Shown one piece after another: positions 27,801 to 40,579 of a stretch of 64,000 bases of DNA (its first letter is position 1; each line of letters begins with the position of its first letter). The position numbers were made by a program, and so were the translations under genes. Location of the stretch: positions 157,881-221,880 of the forward strand of contig JAHLJZ010000037.1 of assembly GCA_025602915.1 (NCBI GenBank). Reading direction: 5' to 3'. Under the pieces are notes generated by a model, which did not search any database, was not told where the DNA came from, and worked only from the letters and a program-made list of their open reading frames with translations. The stretch is from Paraphysoderma sedebokerense. Taxonomy: Eukaryota > Blastocladiomycota > Physodermatomycetes > Physodermatales > Physodermataceae.

Positions 27801-28670
27801 ATGCGAGCTAACGAGCCAATTTAGACTTTCAACCAAATGCCAAGTGTTATGAAGACTGGCATCCCGAATATGCGCGATTTGGAATTCTCGCAATAGTTGT
27901 TTATGTCCTCGGTAACTATTTGGAGGATGGCTCCATTATTTTGGCGCAAGCAGGGACAATAGAACTGACTAAATCGCATACATTGTCCAGGTATTCCACT
28001 CTATTTCGGAACCCTCTTATTCTTCTATTATCAATCCAAGTTCCTCTCCCCAAGCTGGAATCGTGAGCGCGAAATAGCAGCCCATGTTTTGGACATTCCA
28101 AGCAGCTACTTCAAAGAAACCCACCAGTATTTCATCGTCATTCAACTGCTCCGAAAGCTGCTAATAGTTTCGATTAAATTATTTTTGGAGCGGTAAGTTA
28201 TTGTTGTTATATTTTACCTATCAATCATTCATAGTAACATTACCGTTTTGGTTTAAAGGCTTCCGGTTCTTCAAGCTGTTCTTACGGGATTTATTCTTTC
28301 CATCGACGCTATTTTGTATACGAAATATTTCCCGTATACATTTAAACTTCTTAACATTCTTGAAGTAACTTGCACCGTATTTGCCATGGTCATTATGAAC
28401 GCTGGATTGCTGATACACACCGATCAACTATCTGATGCTCAGAAAGATGCCGCCTCCCTCGTCATATTTTCTTTAATTGTTTTATCGGTCGGTTCTTGTT
28501 TCGCGGTTGCTATTTACGATACGATGATAAGAGCAAAAAGAATTGTTCAAGAAACGCAGCAGAAAAGACAAAAATTGCAGTACATTGAAAGTCTTAAAAT
28601 TGGCGGGTCATTAAAAAGGGGGAACGTCAGGGACGCGATCATGCCGAAGGAGTTCAAGCAAGTGGTATAA
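21856..28670 (+). pseudogene. Giant TIG/cadherin-like 7TM surface protein, copy B (pseudogene)
   Basis: Second tandem paralogue, recognisable from start (21856, signal peptide) to the final 7TM region, with splice sites still placed as in A and C. It carries many lesions relative to A and C: a TAG stop at 22237-22239 where A and C have Tyr; one extra A in the A-run near 22307-22315; an extra base near 23804; missing single bases near 24312, 24730, 25905 and 27643; and a 16-bp deletion near 26320. No long product can be made. The nonsense change and the 16-bp loss argue against simple sequencing error, although some single-base changes could be errors. It still may take part in gene conversion: 26542-26690 is identical to copy A. 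Confidence 0.88.
26542..26690 (+). repeat. 149-bp tract identical to 18428-18576
   Basis: Partner of the identical tract in copy A, located inside pseudogene copy B, in the region encoding the last cadherin-like repeat before the Cys-rich stalk. Confidence 0.85.
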
Positions 28671-29911
28671 ATTCATTAGCGCGAAACTTAACCGCATAAA
28701 CATTCCTATGGCTGCCGTTTGACGTCTAGAAACTATAAGCATGTTAGAACTCTTATTGAATATTTTAATATTTGTAAATCAGGTGAACTAATAGGGTTAA
28801 TTGTGAGTAGTAAATATGCCGATTGTAACCTTCGCAAATGTGGAGAATTTAAATATAGTCTATATTCATAGCAGAGTGCCTGAACATATAACCCATCATA
28901 TTTCGGAGCATCTTCAGCCTACTATTTCCACCACAGAAAAGGGAATGTGCGAACGTTTGTCGTATCTTATGTAGTCGATACTGAAAACGTACTAGAGTGC
29001 AGTTTGCTTTGGTAGAATTTGTTCATAGAGCGAAACCGCAAAAGGGCAGTCCGTGTACGGGTGTACGTGCCGTTTCTGCTCGAGACGTTGCTTTGATAAG
29101 TTCATGGCAAATGTCATCATCTTATTTTACATAACACACCTTCCCTGCTTGCAGTACAATAAGCGACAACTTACATGCTAAATGGAAAGATAAGTGGCTT
29201 GATAGCATTACGAAGCGAGTATTAGCAGGTAATACACGCAAATATGCGAGGTTACGACTGGTACTGACAATCGGGTGGCAATACACTAAATAAAATGCTG
29301 AATGATTATGTGTCTGAAATTTGAAAAGTGTTCATTAAAAGACAATTTGCCTGCATAGTATCATATGACTAGGGGAGGCCGACATTCTGATTTTACTTTG
29401 AAATTTGATTTGATGGAATACGTAGAATTTGTTGATAGGTGTTAATCCGACACGACGGGCAGGGGCTCCCGAATGCGCGAGGCATTCGTGCGGGGACGTG
29501 AATTTCGTCCAGCCTCAGAAGTCAGATCTAGTGGTGGTGTTGGCGATGATATTCAGTTTATCATTTGCAAAGTCAGAAGTGCATTACGCACATATGTCAG
29601 TTGAGGCCTTGAGGGAGGGGCCATGAAGGCTCGAATTGAGACCGTTGTGAGAATTGTGCTGGGGTCTTCTTGTCTACCATCTTCCATCCCAGCCGCCTGT
29701 CAACTGTATCTGGACTCAGCATTCGTGATTTGAGGACTTTTGCAGGAGTTCCACTTCCGACTTCCGAACTGACCGAACCCAGGAATTCGAGAGTGAGTCT
29801 GCCACTTCTGTAGCTGCACAAATATCAGAGCACTAAAAGTCGATATCGACATTGCAATTGGTCTTATCGCTTGTACTTCCACTGCGTGTCCATTTGTCCT
29901 CGTTCGGCTAA
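28671..29911. other. Spacer between receptor copies B and C
   Basis: About 1.24 kb. No gene is supported. It presumably contains the promoter of copy C in its right half. I see no obvious repeat shared with the A-B spacer on direct reading. Confidence 0.5.
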
Positions 29912-32900
29912 ATGGTCTCTCTCTTGAAACACATCCTCGGCGTCACCCTGCTATGTTGCTTCTACTTAACGCATACGACAATATCAGCCAACATTCCTTC
30001 CCCATACTATCTGGAGTTACAAATTACGCAGACTATTCCCTCTGATGCTGTCATTGTCGATTCCGCTGCCAACGACACCCACATCGCCATTCTTGACAGT
30101 TACTATGTTTTGCGAGTATACTCGTTTGCCGCAAGTGGAGGTATAATCTTAAGAGGACAATACGACCGGGGTGCCTGGATTCCAAATAGTGGTTCATCCT
30201 GGTCACATTCCCGGTTCTCAAACACTGGGGCAGTTGCATTGCATCCACAGACCGGCGAAGTATTCATGGCGGCTTATTATCCTGAATCGAACTATGCCTC
30301 ACTAGAGGTGTATAAATTAACGTCTGCTCTTGCATACGTCCATGTATTTAAAATCTCGTCTCCAGAAAACTATTTCAAGCAACAGGCGAAAAACATGTAA
30401 GCCAAATACTCTGTTTCCTAAAGATTTCCTTATTATATGTTCCACCTAACAGGCCTTATTATTTCGTAGTCGGATCAATCTTCATGCGGAAAACAATTTT
30501 CTATACATTGGGATTTACCACAACAATGCTTATACGTCAGCAGCCCCTGGATTTTTTATTGCGAAGTACGATTGGTCTACTTATCAATACACTACAATTC
30601 AGAGTTCAAGTACCAATGCGTTGGCAATCCGGTTTGCATGCGAGGACTTCTATATATGTGTATGGACATCTTCTCGTAGCCTTACCAAATATAGAATGGA
30701 CTCTTTAGCCTTCGTACAGAACCAAACTCTCAGCTTGAGTGCCACGCAAATCAATTTCGACCCTGTTATCAGAAACTTTGACAGTACTGGGGCTTCAGTC
30801 TATTTTCAAAGGCTATTCAATGATAGTAGCCGATATGTTATCAGCGCTTTATCCTCACAAGTTGAGCTTTTACAATCAGTCACTTTGCCGTATATCGTGG
30901 ATTTCCCGAACATTCCTAGCTACGATTGTAGAATAGACTCTGACGGGAACATACTCGCCGCTTTCACATCAATCATGAACTCGAGTATAGGTTTAGGCAG
31001 CACAGAAATTCTAGTATCCACAATCAACTCGACATCCGGTGCTTTGTCGTCCACAGTAGTAGTATCGACCATTCGACAAGATAACGTCAGTCGAATATAT
31101 CTTCCGAGTACTAGCTCCGTCATTGTAACAGGAACTACTGATGGAAATCTATCTGCTCCCTCAAGCCAGCTCACTGGTCGACGATTTTTCCTCGCTCGGT
31201 TCCAGCGAATTTCTGTCAATACCATTGAAACGAGCACCTCGGGACGAATCGCAAAAGGAGAAACATTTAAAATCTCCTTCACTTCCCTTCCCTCAGCAGC
31301 CAGAACTTCTGGACTTCCTACGGTCATGCTTCAGAGCCGTCCCTGTACCAGTGTCATTTGGATAAACGCAACAACAATTTCGGGAGTTGCGCCGACTGCG
31401 ATAGGGAAATCGGTTGAACTGTTCGTGTCCTATTACTACTTGCCCCAAACGCCATCCGTTGTCGATTTCCGATTGTCATATCCGGACCCCGTCATTACTG
31501 AAGTCACACCAAGTCAAGGACCTGCTAGTACGTAAGAATTTTTTTTTTTACATTCTCAATAAGCAGCTCTTACAGTATACTTGTTTGTGCAAATCCAGTT
31601 GGCTTTGACATCACGATCACAGTCAATCACCTGGGAATACCAGGCAACGACACTGTTAACGTTATGATTGGAAATTCGCCATGCAATAATATTACTCAAA
31701 TTGCTTCTGACAAAATTACTTGCAGAGTTCCATTTGGAACAGGGGTACTGCATCGTCTTATCGTGAGCACCGAGCCTGCGGCTAAAAGTACTGAAAACGT
31801 TTTCATTTCATACGATCCTCCCCGCTTGAATGCTGTTTCACCGTCTGTGGGGGCGACAGCGGGGAATACGATCGTCAGATTAAGGTACATTTCGAATGTG
31901 GGCTCGCGTCCGTCGCGTTCTATCTAACTTTGTGTTGTCATTAATAACAGTGGCCAAAATTTTGGCCAATGTCCGCAAACCCCGCCTTGTTCTTCAAATA
32001 TATCGGTCACTATTGGAGGAAAGTCATGCTCTTCGGTTTTACTATTAAACGACACAAACGTTGAGTGTCGTAGCCCGGCCAATATAGGAAAAAACCATTC
32101 GGTTATCATAGATGTGGGTGGTATAACTGCGCAAAATGTCTCAGCGCTGTTTTCCTACGAAAAACCGGCAATCAGTTCGCTTGTTCCGTCTACTGCTTCT
32201 ACTTCCAATCCGGTGAGTTATTTCTATTCGCGTAATTAGCACTTCTGTTCTCTCATTTACGCCGCTGTGGTAGACAATATATGTCGAGGGCTCAAATTTC
32301 GGAATCTTTGAAAATATCCCAACCGTACAGCTTATCAGCGAAAACGGCACTTACGAATGTCCCAGTGTTACCTGGAAGAGTGATTCCAGTATTAAGTGGT
32401 AAGCTATGTTTATGCATAGCTCACAGTTTCTTCGACTGTTAATTGACTCTATTCCGAAGCGATTTCAATAATGTTTCTCTCCCATTCGATGTTAACTTCT
32501 TGGTGACTGTTTCAGTTGGCGGACAGCTAAATCGCGAGAATCTAAACGCAACCTTCAGAGCCGGCATCATTAATAATGCTCCTTCCGCTGGCCCCTCCTC
32601 TATATCCATGTCTGAAGATACGGTAACAGTGATAACATTGCAAGGCTCAGATACCGATTTAGGGGATCGTGTGCAAATGTATGTTGTTTCGGCTCCGTCA
32701 AACGGGCAATTGTATCAATTTTCTCCTACGGCTCTAAACTCAAAGGGGCAAGTTATCGACCCTTCATTGTCGCCTATTGTTGTTTCTGATTCACTGGGTC
32801 GTGTTGTATATATTCCCCAGGCGGAATATAGCGGGAATGATACTTTTAAGTTTTTGGCCAGAGATCAGTACCTAACAGGTCGGTGTCTTATATTCTTTAA

Positions 32901-35900
32901 TTATGCCGACGAGACTAAAATTCTTCATCAACGAATCTAGAATCTGCTGTTGTAAATGCTTCTATAACTATTCAAGAAGTCGCAGATTTTCCAATACCAT
33001 TGAAAGCTGAATATCGTTTCTTTGAAGACGACCAAAACTTCATAACACTTCAGGCGTTTGATCCAGATTCCCCACTCACTGATATTGATTTTTACATACT
33101 ATCGTTACCGAAAGGCCAATTGTTCGATGTCGATGTGAATGGCACTTTGTCGCCTGCAATCCAGACAGTACCGTACCATTTAGTGGCTGATAGAGTCCTT
33201 TACAAGCCGCCTCAAAATGAGTTTGGTGATTTTTTTACTTCATTCTCATTTTCGGTATCAGATGGAACATCTTTGAGAATGGATGTCAACGCCACCGTCT
33301 CAATATCCATTCAATCGGTCAACGATATCCCTCTGGCTTCAAATATGACCTATTCCGCACCAGAGGACAGTGACTTTACAGTTTTTTTTGGCTGCAGTGA
33401 TGTTGACCTCAATGATCGGAGTACCGTAGTAATCAAAGGCGTTCCGCCACCGGAAGCTGGAGTATTGTACCAAGCAGACCAGCAGTATCGCGCAGTGTAC
33501 GGTTCTATATTCTTGCACGCCTTGGTATATTGTATTGACTTTGAATCTTTAGGTTGGATCGAAACGGCAGGATCTATGAGAACGATACTGTGATAGGAAG
33601 CGCCGTTTATGTGCCGTTAAAAAATTACTTTGGCAGTTTTAACGTCCCTTACTCATGCGTCGATTCCAGTCAAGCTGAATCTGCTGATGCTACGATTACC
33701 GTGAATGTCCTGAATATCAATGATCCTCCGGTTGCTAAGGATATCTCTATACGAATTGATGAAGATTCTGTAGCAGAATTCCTTCTGGACCCAACAGATG
33801 TAGAATCACCCTTCGAATCTTTGAGCGTGATCATATTGGACTTGCCGCAACAAGGCCTATTGTTTATTGAATCAACTTCAAATGTGACCAACACAACATG
33901 GTTGCCCATCAAGACCGCACCATTTGGTCCCACGTTTGTAAAAAAATTAAAATTTATACCCACTACAAACAGCTTCGGTATTTCCGTTTTTCATTACCTT
34001 ACTCAAGATGGAACGGATGTCTCTGTTTATAATGGCACTGTTGTAATTTCCGTGGAACCGATCAATGATCCACCGACGCTTATATTGCCTGGGAACGCCA
34101 TGGAGTTCTTTGAAGACACCGAAACTGTTATTCAGTTCACTGTAGTTGACGTGGATGAAGGTCAGCCGTTGGTGAAAGTCAGTAACATTCATATCAATGG
34201 CTCCCTTTTTCATGTCGGTGTTCACTCCAGTTCCAAAACTGAACTGCTAATTGGAGAAGGCTCGGAAATTTCAGGACCGCCGTATAGAGTATTATTTATA
34301 CCTCAGCCCAACTATTTCACGAATTCTGGAATCGAAGGAGTGCCGCAGAATTTTGAAGTGCAACTGACTGACTTCTCATCGAATACTTCGATCTCGCACA
34401 CATTCCAATTCGACATCCGTCCTGTCAACGATCCTCCGAAACTTACTTGCGGGACTATTGAATTACCACAGAGACAGATAACAGAGGCGACTGCCGTCCA
34501 CACGTTCGAAATCGTGGCGGACGACCCAGATAATCAAAATTTGACCTATTTCTTGGCGTCTGTTCCGAAAAGGGGATTTCTGGTCGATCATGACAACCGA
34601 GTCTTGAGTGCAAACGATGCCTTCACTTCGCGTCAACTGGTGTTCTCTTCCAATGGTACCGGCGGTGGTTATCCGTACGCAAACTTCAGCGTTTACGTGA
34701 TTGATGAACATGGCTCTCAGTCCAACTTGTGCATGTTTCATTTCATATTTAGCTGTCCTGCCCGTAAGTCTGTTCTTTCCTTTAATCTAGTTTGAATCCA
34801 GATTTTTAAATACATGCTTCTTAGGAACTTATAACAATATATTTCTCTCTGGCGGACCGATTTGTACGACTTGTCCGGATGGTGCCAGTTGTAATTCTGA
34901 TGGAAGGGAAATGCCAATTGCTAATCCAGGTTACTGGAAAAGTTACGAAAATAATACGGCATTCTTACCGTGTATTCCGAAAGAAGCATGTTCAGGCGAC
35001 GGTGCAGCATTAGCAGAATGTGCTCGGGGTTATACTGGCACAAGTATTTACTGTTTCATTCATGCGACTGGAAGCTTCTATTGACGAAATTGAACTCCAG
35101 GATGCGGGGCTTGCGCGCCAGGTTATTATCGGCTATTCCAAACTTGCCGCACATGTAATACAGCTGTTCCAGATTGGGTTTTACCGGTCCTCTTTCTGTT
35201 GGGAATATTCGTTTTGGGCGCAATTGCTGTATTGCTGAGGAAGGGTCCCAGGTAAAACTTACTACAAGGCGCTGTAATGCAGACTGTGTTCTCTGACAGA
35301 TTCGATTGTTTTAGTTCTGGATTACTCAATATTGGACTCAATTTCATTCAGATCATCACTGTTTTCGATTATACTCTTGAATTCTCTCCGGTTCTAAGGT
35401 CAACTCTGCAAATTCTGACCGTCAGTCAGTTCAATGTAGAAATCTCCGCACCAGAATGTGTGTTAACGAAAGCCAACTTAACTGATACTTACGACATTCG
35501 ATTCAAGTTTAAGTTCTCTTTGATTATTCCTGCCCTATTACTTGGGTTTTGCGCTTTAATCCCCATTGTACAGAGTTATCCAATTACTTGGTGTCTGAAT
35601 CAGGTTAAAGGGACTATTCAGACATTGCACAATCGTTTACGTAACATTGACGGCTCAAAGTTTACCATACCTGAGCAAAATGTACTACAACAGCAGAGCC
35701 GCTCCATGTTACAGTCTATTCAAATATTCAATATGTTGCTAGGAATTATCTATATAATGCTGGTTAATTATTCTTTAGCTATATTCGACTGCACCTTGCA
35801 ACCAGATCAGAATTTCTATCTTGGTATGATTGAAAAATAGTTCTTACTATTGACTCGGTCATGACTCAAGCTAACGTACCAATCCAGATTCTCAACCAAA

Positions 35901-36766
35901 TGCTAAATGCTACGAGGACTGGCATCCAGAGTATGTGCAGTTTGGAATCTTTGCCATTGTTGTTTACGTTCTTGGTGAGTGGTCAAATTTATTTTTTTGC
36001 TCTCCGTGTACCGCGTCGTTGGCTAACAGAATCGCAAACATTCTTCAGGTATCCCGTTGTACTTCGGTACACTATTATTTTGCTACTATCAATCCAAATT
36101 CTTCACTCCGAATTGGAATCGGGCTCGTGAAATTGCGGCGCATGTATTGGACATTCCAAACAGCTATTTCAAAGAAAGCCATCAGTATTTTATCGTCGTT
36201 CAACTGCTTCGCAAACTTCTCATTGTTTCAATTAAATTATTTTTGGAGCGGTAAGTCGTCATGGCACATATTATTTGACTGATAGGACTTTTAATAACCT
36301 TGATACCTTCTTTCAAAGTCTTCCGGTACTTCAGGCTGTGCTTACGGGTTTTATCCTTTCTATCGACGCGATTCTTTACACGAAATATCTACCGTATACT
36401 TTTACACTTCTCAATGTTCTTGAAGTAACATGTACTTTGTTTGCGATGGTGATAATGAACGCAGGATTACTGATACATACCGATCAGTTATCACCATCTC
36501 AGAAAGATGCCGCCTCACTCATCATTCTTTCATTAATTGTTATCTCTGTCGGCTCTTGTGCCGCAGTCGCTATTTATGATACAATGATCAGAGCGAAAAA
36601 GGTGGTACAAGAAACCCATCAGAAAAGGCAACAATTACAGTATATCGAGAGTCTCAAAATTGGGGGGTCCCTGAAAAGAGAACCATCCCGTGCACGAGAT
36701 CATGGAGGGTTTCAAGCTGCTTCTGGGAACTCGGCGGCAAAATTATTGACAGGCTTAGGGATATAA
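29912..36766 (+). CDS. Giant TIG/cadherin-like 7TM surface protein, copy C (intact)
   Basis: Intact family member. My 14-exon model (29912-30396, 30470-31527, 31599-31884, 31951-32212, 32274-32398, 32460-32878, 32941-33496, 33553-34763, 34825 to about 35043, 35101-35251, 35315-35823, 35888-35974, 36049-36250, 36319-36766) gives about 2005 residues. Seen in order: signal peptide (1-25); propeller-like region with D-x-x-GN and TGTTDGN elements (to about 400); three or four TIG/IPT-like modules with PxxGP and GQNFG motifs (400-790); about six cadherin-like/tandem-95 repeats with NDIP/NDPP linkers (790-1470); Cys-rich EGF-like stalk (CPDGASC, GYTGT, CGACAPGYYR, CRTC); seven hydrophobic segments (about 1560-1960); and a basic tail with a coil-like segment. 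Many N-glycosylation sequons lie only before the first membrane segment, which supports an outside N-terminus. The stalk-plus-7TM part resembles the large GPCR-related proteins of protists. Ligand and partner are unknown. Confidence 0.85.
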
Positions 36767-37154
36767 ATAATGACTATAGTAGGAAGTGGAGTTTGTGCAT
36801 ATGTATATTAAATTGTGTATTTATATACTAATATTTATTTAATAATTTATTTGTAATATTTTATTTATCAGTGATAATTCAGTTTGCGGTCCCAAGTCAC
36901 CATACTTTGTGGATTGGTCAAGGCTGGAGTATTCAAATTAATGATAATCATTTCAAGTCCAATCCATTCGCTACCGTTTACAGATGATTCAATAAATATG
37001 TTTATTTCTTATTTCAGCATTTTTTTTCGGTGAATCAAGCAAACATCCGGAGCAATGACTATGTCGGTAATATCATTGAAACCGTCACGGTAGAACATGA
37101 ACTGCGGTCTATGATGGGTTACAGATAATATGATGCTTTGACTATAACTAACTT
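36767..37154. other. Convergent 3' flanks of receptor copy C and WDR53-like gene
   Basis: About 390 bp of AT-rich sequence with T and A runs (for example at 36770-36870) consistent with 3' UTRs and polyadenylation regions of two convergent genes. No gene seen. Confidence 0.5.
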
Positions 37155-38730
37155 CTATACAATAACTTCATACACAATCATATCTCCCGCTCGTAATTTT
37201 TGTGTGAATTTTTCGTCTTTCAAAACCCCAGCAACTATAATCTTTAACATGACTTTATCATTCTCAATTCTTAATTGTTCCATCTGGTCCGTTAGATTGA
37301 GACTATCACTGGCATCATTCGCGACCACAGAGTTAGCATTAAGAAATGGGGAATAGATAGCAATCAGTTTGTTTATTTTGTAGGGAGTTTCAAATTTTTG
37401 CAAAAGTTGGGGACTTTTGGTAGGTGGTGTGGTAAAGTGAGTCAAGTCCCATATACAAATGGATCCATCGGAGCTACCGGAAACTAAGAATCGTCGTGTA
37501 GGAGTCGATACAAATTGTCTATGATCAATAGTTAGTTAGCCAAATACTAGTTTAGACGAGATTTTCGTATTCGATGGAATAAAAGAAAGAAACGGAAATG
37601 AATTGATACATACACTGTTGACACGAAATAATTATGAGGATTGATCAACTCTATCCCATCAAATTCAGGTATCACGATCCCCAAAGTCCGGTAATCATTT
37701 GAACTCTCCTGATCCATTTTTGAAATTTTCTTCACCCACCCGGTCTCTTTTGGTTGCTTTAGAACGCAAATACCACCGTTACCCAACCCCAATGCTAATA
37801 TCGTTCCATTGTTCCTTTTGGTACCAAATGTCATGATGTCTCCGCAAAGTATAAATGGTGGGTTGATACCTTGTTGAGAAGATTCGCAGCTTGGGAGGAC
37901 AGCAGTAAGGTTGATGGTGGAGTTTAGTTTGGGTGGGTTTGTCGTGAATGTGCAAAAATTGTAGTCCATTCCGCCGGAATATAAGACGGGTTTCAAAGGA
38001 TGGTATAAAGCGAATGTACATATCTGATTCATAAAAATCTTAATACAAGGTGGAAAATTTTAAGGAATGTAATAAAGTATGATGACACTTACGTTTTCGT
38101 GGGCCGATAATGTCTGAAAACCTTTGGGTCCTTCATTGGATTCACTCGCAAATACTACATCACCGGAATCACCGGTCAAAACAATTTGCGTTCCTTTAGA
38201 ATTCATCGTCACTTGGTTGAGTTCTTCCTCCGAAACAGACAAAACCATTCGCGATGGTTCTGTAATGATCATCGACGACTCCGACTCTGATAAATCAAAA
38301 CCATACAAATTCGTCGAAACAGTTATATAACACATCTTTGATTTAGGGTGTCGAACGATAGACGTAACCTAAATTTCCAACCTCGTTAGCCAATCCAACT
38401 CAAATCAACTCTAATTCCTCCAATTGCATCTGTATCTCAAAACACCCCACAAAGTGAGTAACTACAAACCGTCACATCTTCTTCGTCATTCATGAACCCC
38501 TTCTTGAACTTTACAGCCTTCACAACTCTTTGGGTCTCTAAATTCCAAACTCGACATGTCCCATCTTCGGATCCGGAAACTATGAATCTCTGGTTTTCTA
38601 AATTTAAATTTGAATCAACGTCTGAGAGTTCTAGTAAACTCACGACTGGTAAGGAATGTCCGCGCAAGATTGTGAATTGGAGTTTGGAATTCGCAGCCTT
38701 GTGTATTGAGCATTGGTCAGAGTTATTCAC
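37155..38730 (-). CDS. WD40 repeat protein resembling WDR53 (5' end uncertain)
   Basis: WD40 beta-propeller protein; family members act as scaffolds, often as substrate receptors of Cul4-DDB1 ligases. Exons run from about 38730 down to the stop at 37155-37157. Seen: a first WD blade (RGHSLPVVSLLELS, then VSGSEDGTCRVWNLE), a second region with EEELNQVTMNSKG and GDSGDVVFA, a third with ICTFALYHPLKPVLYSGG, and a late blade with VSGSSDGSICIWDL. The order matches WDR53, including the short C-terminal KINKLIAI block after an insert. No in-frame ATG lies before the first blade: the open frame begins after a stop near 38770 and the first codon could be in an unseen upstream exon. Function in this fungus is unknown. 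Confidence 0.68.
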
Positions 38731-38960
38731 AACGACGAGAGGTAATTTAAAGCAGAATTCAAACCATTAAATCTATTGTCATTTAAATTTCTGTATTCAT
38801 AAGGATTTATCATATGTATGTCGAAATCGTAGATTGGACATTCACAGTTGCTATAGCAACGTCATGAAATTCCGGATAAACAAAATCCCAATGACCCTTT
38901 CAAACCATTTAGTCGTCTTCGTTATTCCCTCGATTAATTTCTTACTTGACCCCACCGAAA

Positions 38961-40579
38961 ATGACAGACAACCAAGCTCCATCAGCTAATACGAAACGTA
39001 AAAATGATTCTCAAAGTCTCTCCAAGAGAGCGAAAAGGAGAAAATACAAAAACATGTCCAATAAGGTACCTTTGCCACTCTTCTCCGTAAACCCTTGATT
39101 AACTTCGTTTGAGGTGTGTCATTCATGCTTGGTCGGTGGAGAATTAACGTTGTTGATTTGGTATTGTAGGAACCGAGTGGTCAGATTAATTATGGAATGT
39201 CGGGGATCTTTATTAGTGGTATCAAGCGAAAAGAAAGGCAAGCTGCCGCCGAGATATTTGATTTGGCGCATGAAGTCAGTTCTCGATTATTTTCTTTAAT
39301 TTCAAAATCTAGTTTATTTTTATTCCCTGTATTAACATCTCAATCGATTTCTTTAATTTAGTACATTGAAAAATTCTACCCCGAGCTGATGACCACGGAA
39401 AGTATCTCCGACAACGAAGATCTCTCGATTGAAGATCAAATGGCCAAAGAAGTTGAAACTTTACAATCCGAAAACAACAAATCCAATAGTAACGATAAAC
39501 TATTACAAGTTCGTGACACCGGTATCGATTGTTTGGTTTTCTTGAAAATCGATAAGAGGGTGAATCCTGCTGATTTGGTGGAAAAAATGATGGATGATTT
39601 AATGGAGAACAAGAAACACAGAACCAGGTATTTAATTTATCTTCTATCCTCTTTTTATCGTACCATTCCTAATCTGATGCTTATCATATAAATTTGTTAC
39701 ATGATTGAAAATAAAGACATGTCCAACGAGTCGTCCCCTTTCAAACAATTTGTAAAGCCGATACCGACAAAATCGTAGAATCCGCCAAACCGATCGTCGA
39801 ATCCGTATTCCATACTCCAGAGGGTAAAACCCTCTCTGTAAGTCTCCTTTTTTCTATTTTCTTTTTCGATCCAGTGATTCGACCCTCTTTCTTCCTCTCA
39901 AAATTCCATTCAAAATATGCATCAATAGCATACTAATATCCATACCCACACATCCACCCACTCTAACTCTACTTCCTTCTTATTTCCTTACGTTTAACCG
40001 TTCCAAAACCCAAACCTCACATAACCTCATACAACCTACTCCAAACCCCACACAGTTCGCCGTCCAATGTCGCATTCGCAACAACGATAGAGTCCACCAA
40101 CAAAAAACGATTGTCAAAGTCGCGGAATTATTGGAGGGGTATAAAGTCGATTTGAATAACCCCGATTATACGATTCTAATTGAAGTGTTTAAAGTACGGC
40201 TATGAATTCAATCCAGTTCATTCCTCCATTGAAAATTTTGAGTTAACTGTTTTTTTGGTTGTTTGATTGTTTGGTTGATTTTTGAAAAATTGGATAGACC
40301 TACGCCGGAATCTCCCTCGTAAAATCGTACAAAAAATTCCGAAAATTCAATTTAATGGAACTCTACGAAAAGGGTGTCTTGGCGGTTCCTAGACCTTCTA
40401 AATCATCAGAGTCTACCACCGTGTCAGGTTCAAGTTCCACCGAAAATACAGAGACTACAGAGGTTGAAGCGGAAGGTGTAGAGAAATCTAAATCTACAAG
40501 TGAGGGTGAGGATGAGGGTGAGGATGGTGGAAAGAAGGAAGAAGAAACGGAAGAAACGGAGGAGACACGTGGTCAATAA
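38961..40579 (+). CDS. TAN1: TAN1/THUMPD1-like tRNA acetylation adaptor
   Basis: THUMP-domain adaptor that brings the acetyltransferase Kre33/NAT10 to tRNA-Ser and tRNA-Leu to make ac4C12. Five or more exons. Seen: a basic N-terminus (KRAKRRKYK), a segment GMSGIFISGIKRKERQAA followed by IFDLAHEYIEKFYP, then the THUMP core with HVQRVVPFQTICKA, FAVQCRIRNND, VAELLEGYKVDLNNPDYTI and IEVFKTYAGISLVKSY. The C-terminal 70 residues are acidic and low-complexity (EE, ET and GE-rich), unlike the compact yeast protein. The start at 38961 is the first ATG of the frame and gives a normal-length N-terminus. It is divergent from the WDR53-like gene and convergent with the OXR1-type gene. Confidence 0.88.

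Larger units (their letters stand above)
13743..36766 (+). repeat. Three-copy tandem gene array (copies A, B, C)
   Basis: Three head-to-tail paralogues of about 6.9 kb each, starting at 13743, 21856 and 29912 and separated by about 1.2 kb spacers. They share the same exon layout, splice phases and domain order. Divergence is uneven: much of the sequence differs clearly, but some patches are nearly or fully identical. This fits old duplication followed by partial gene conversion. Confidence 0.9.
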
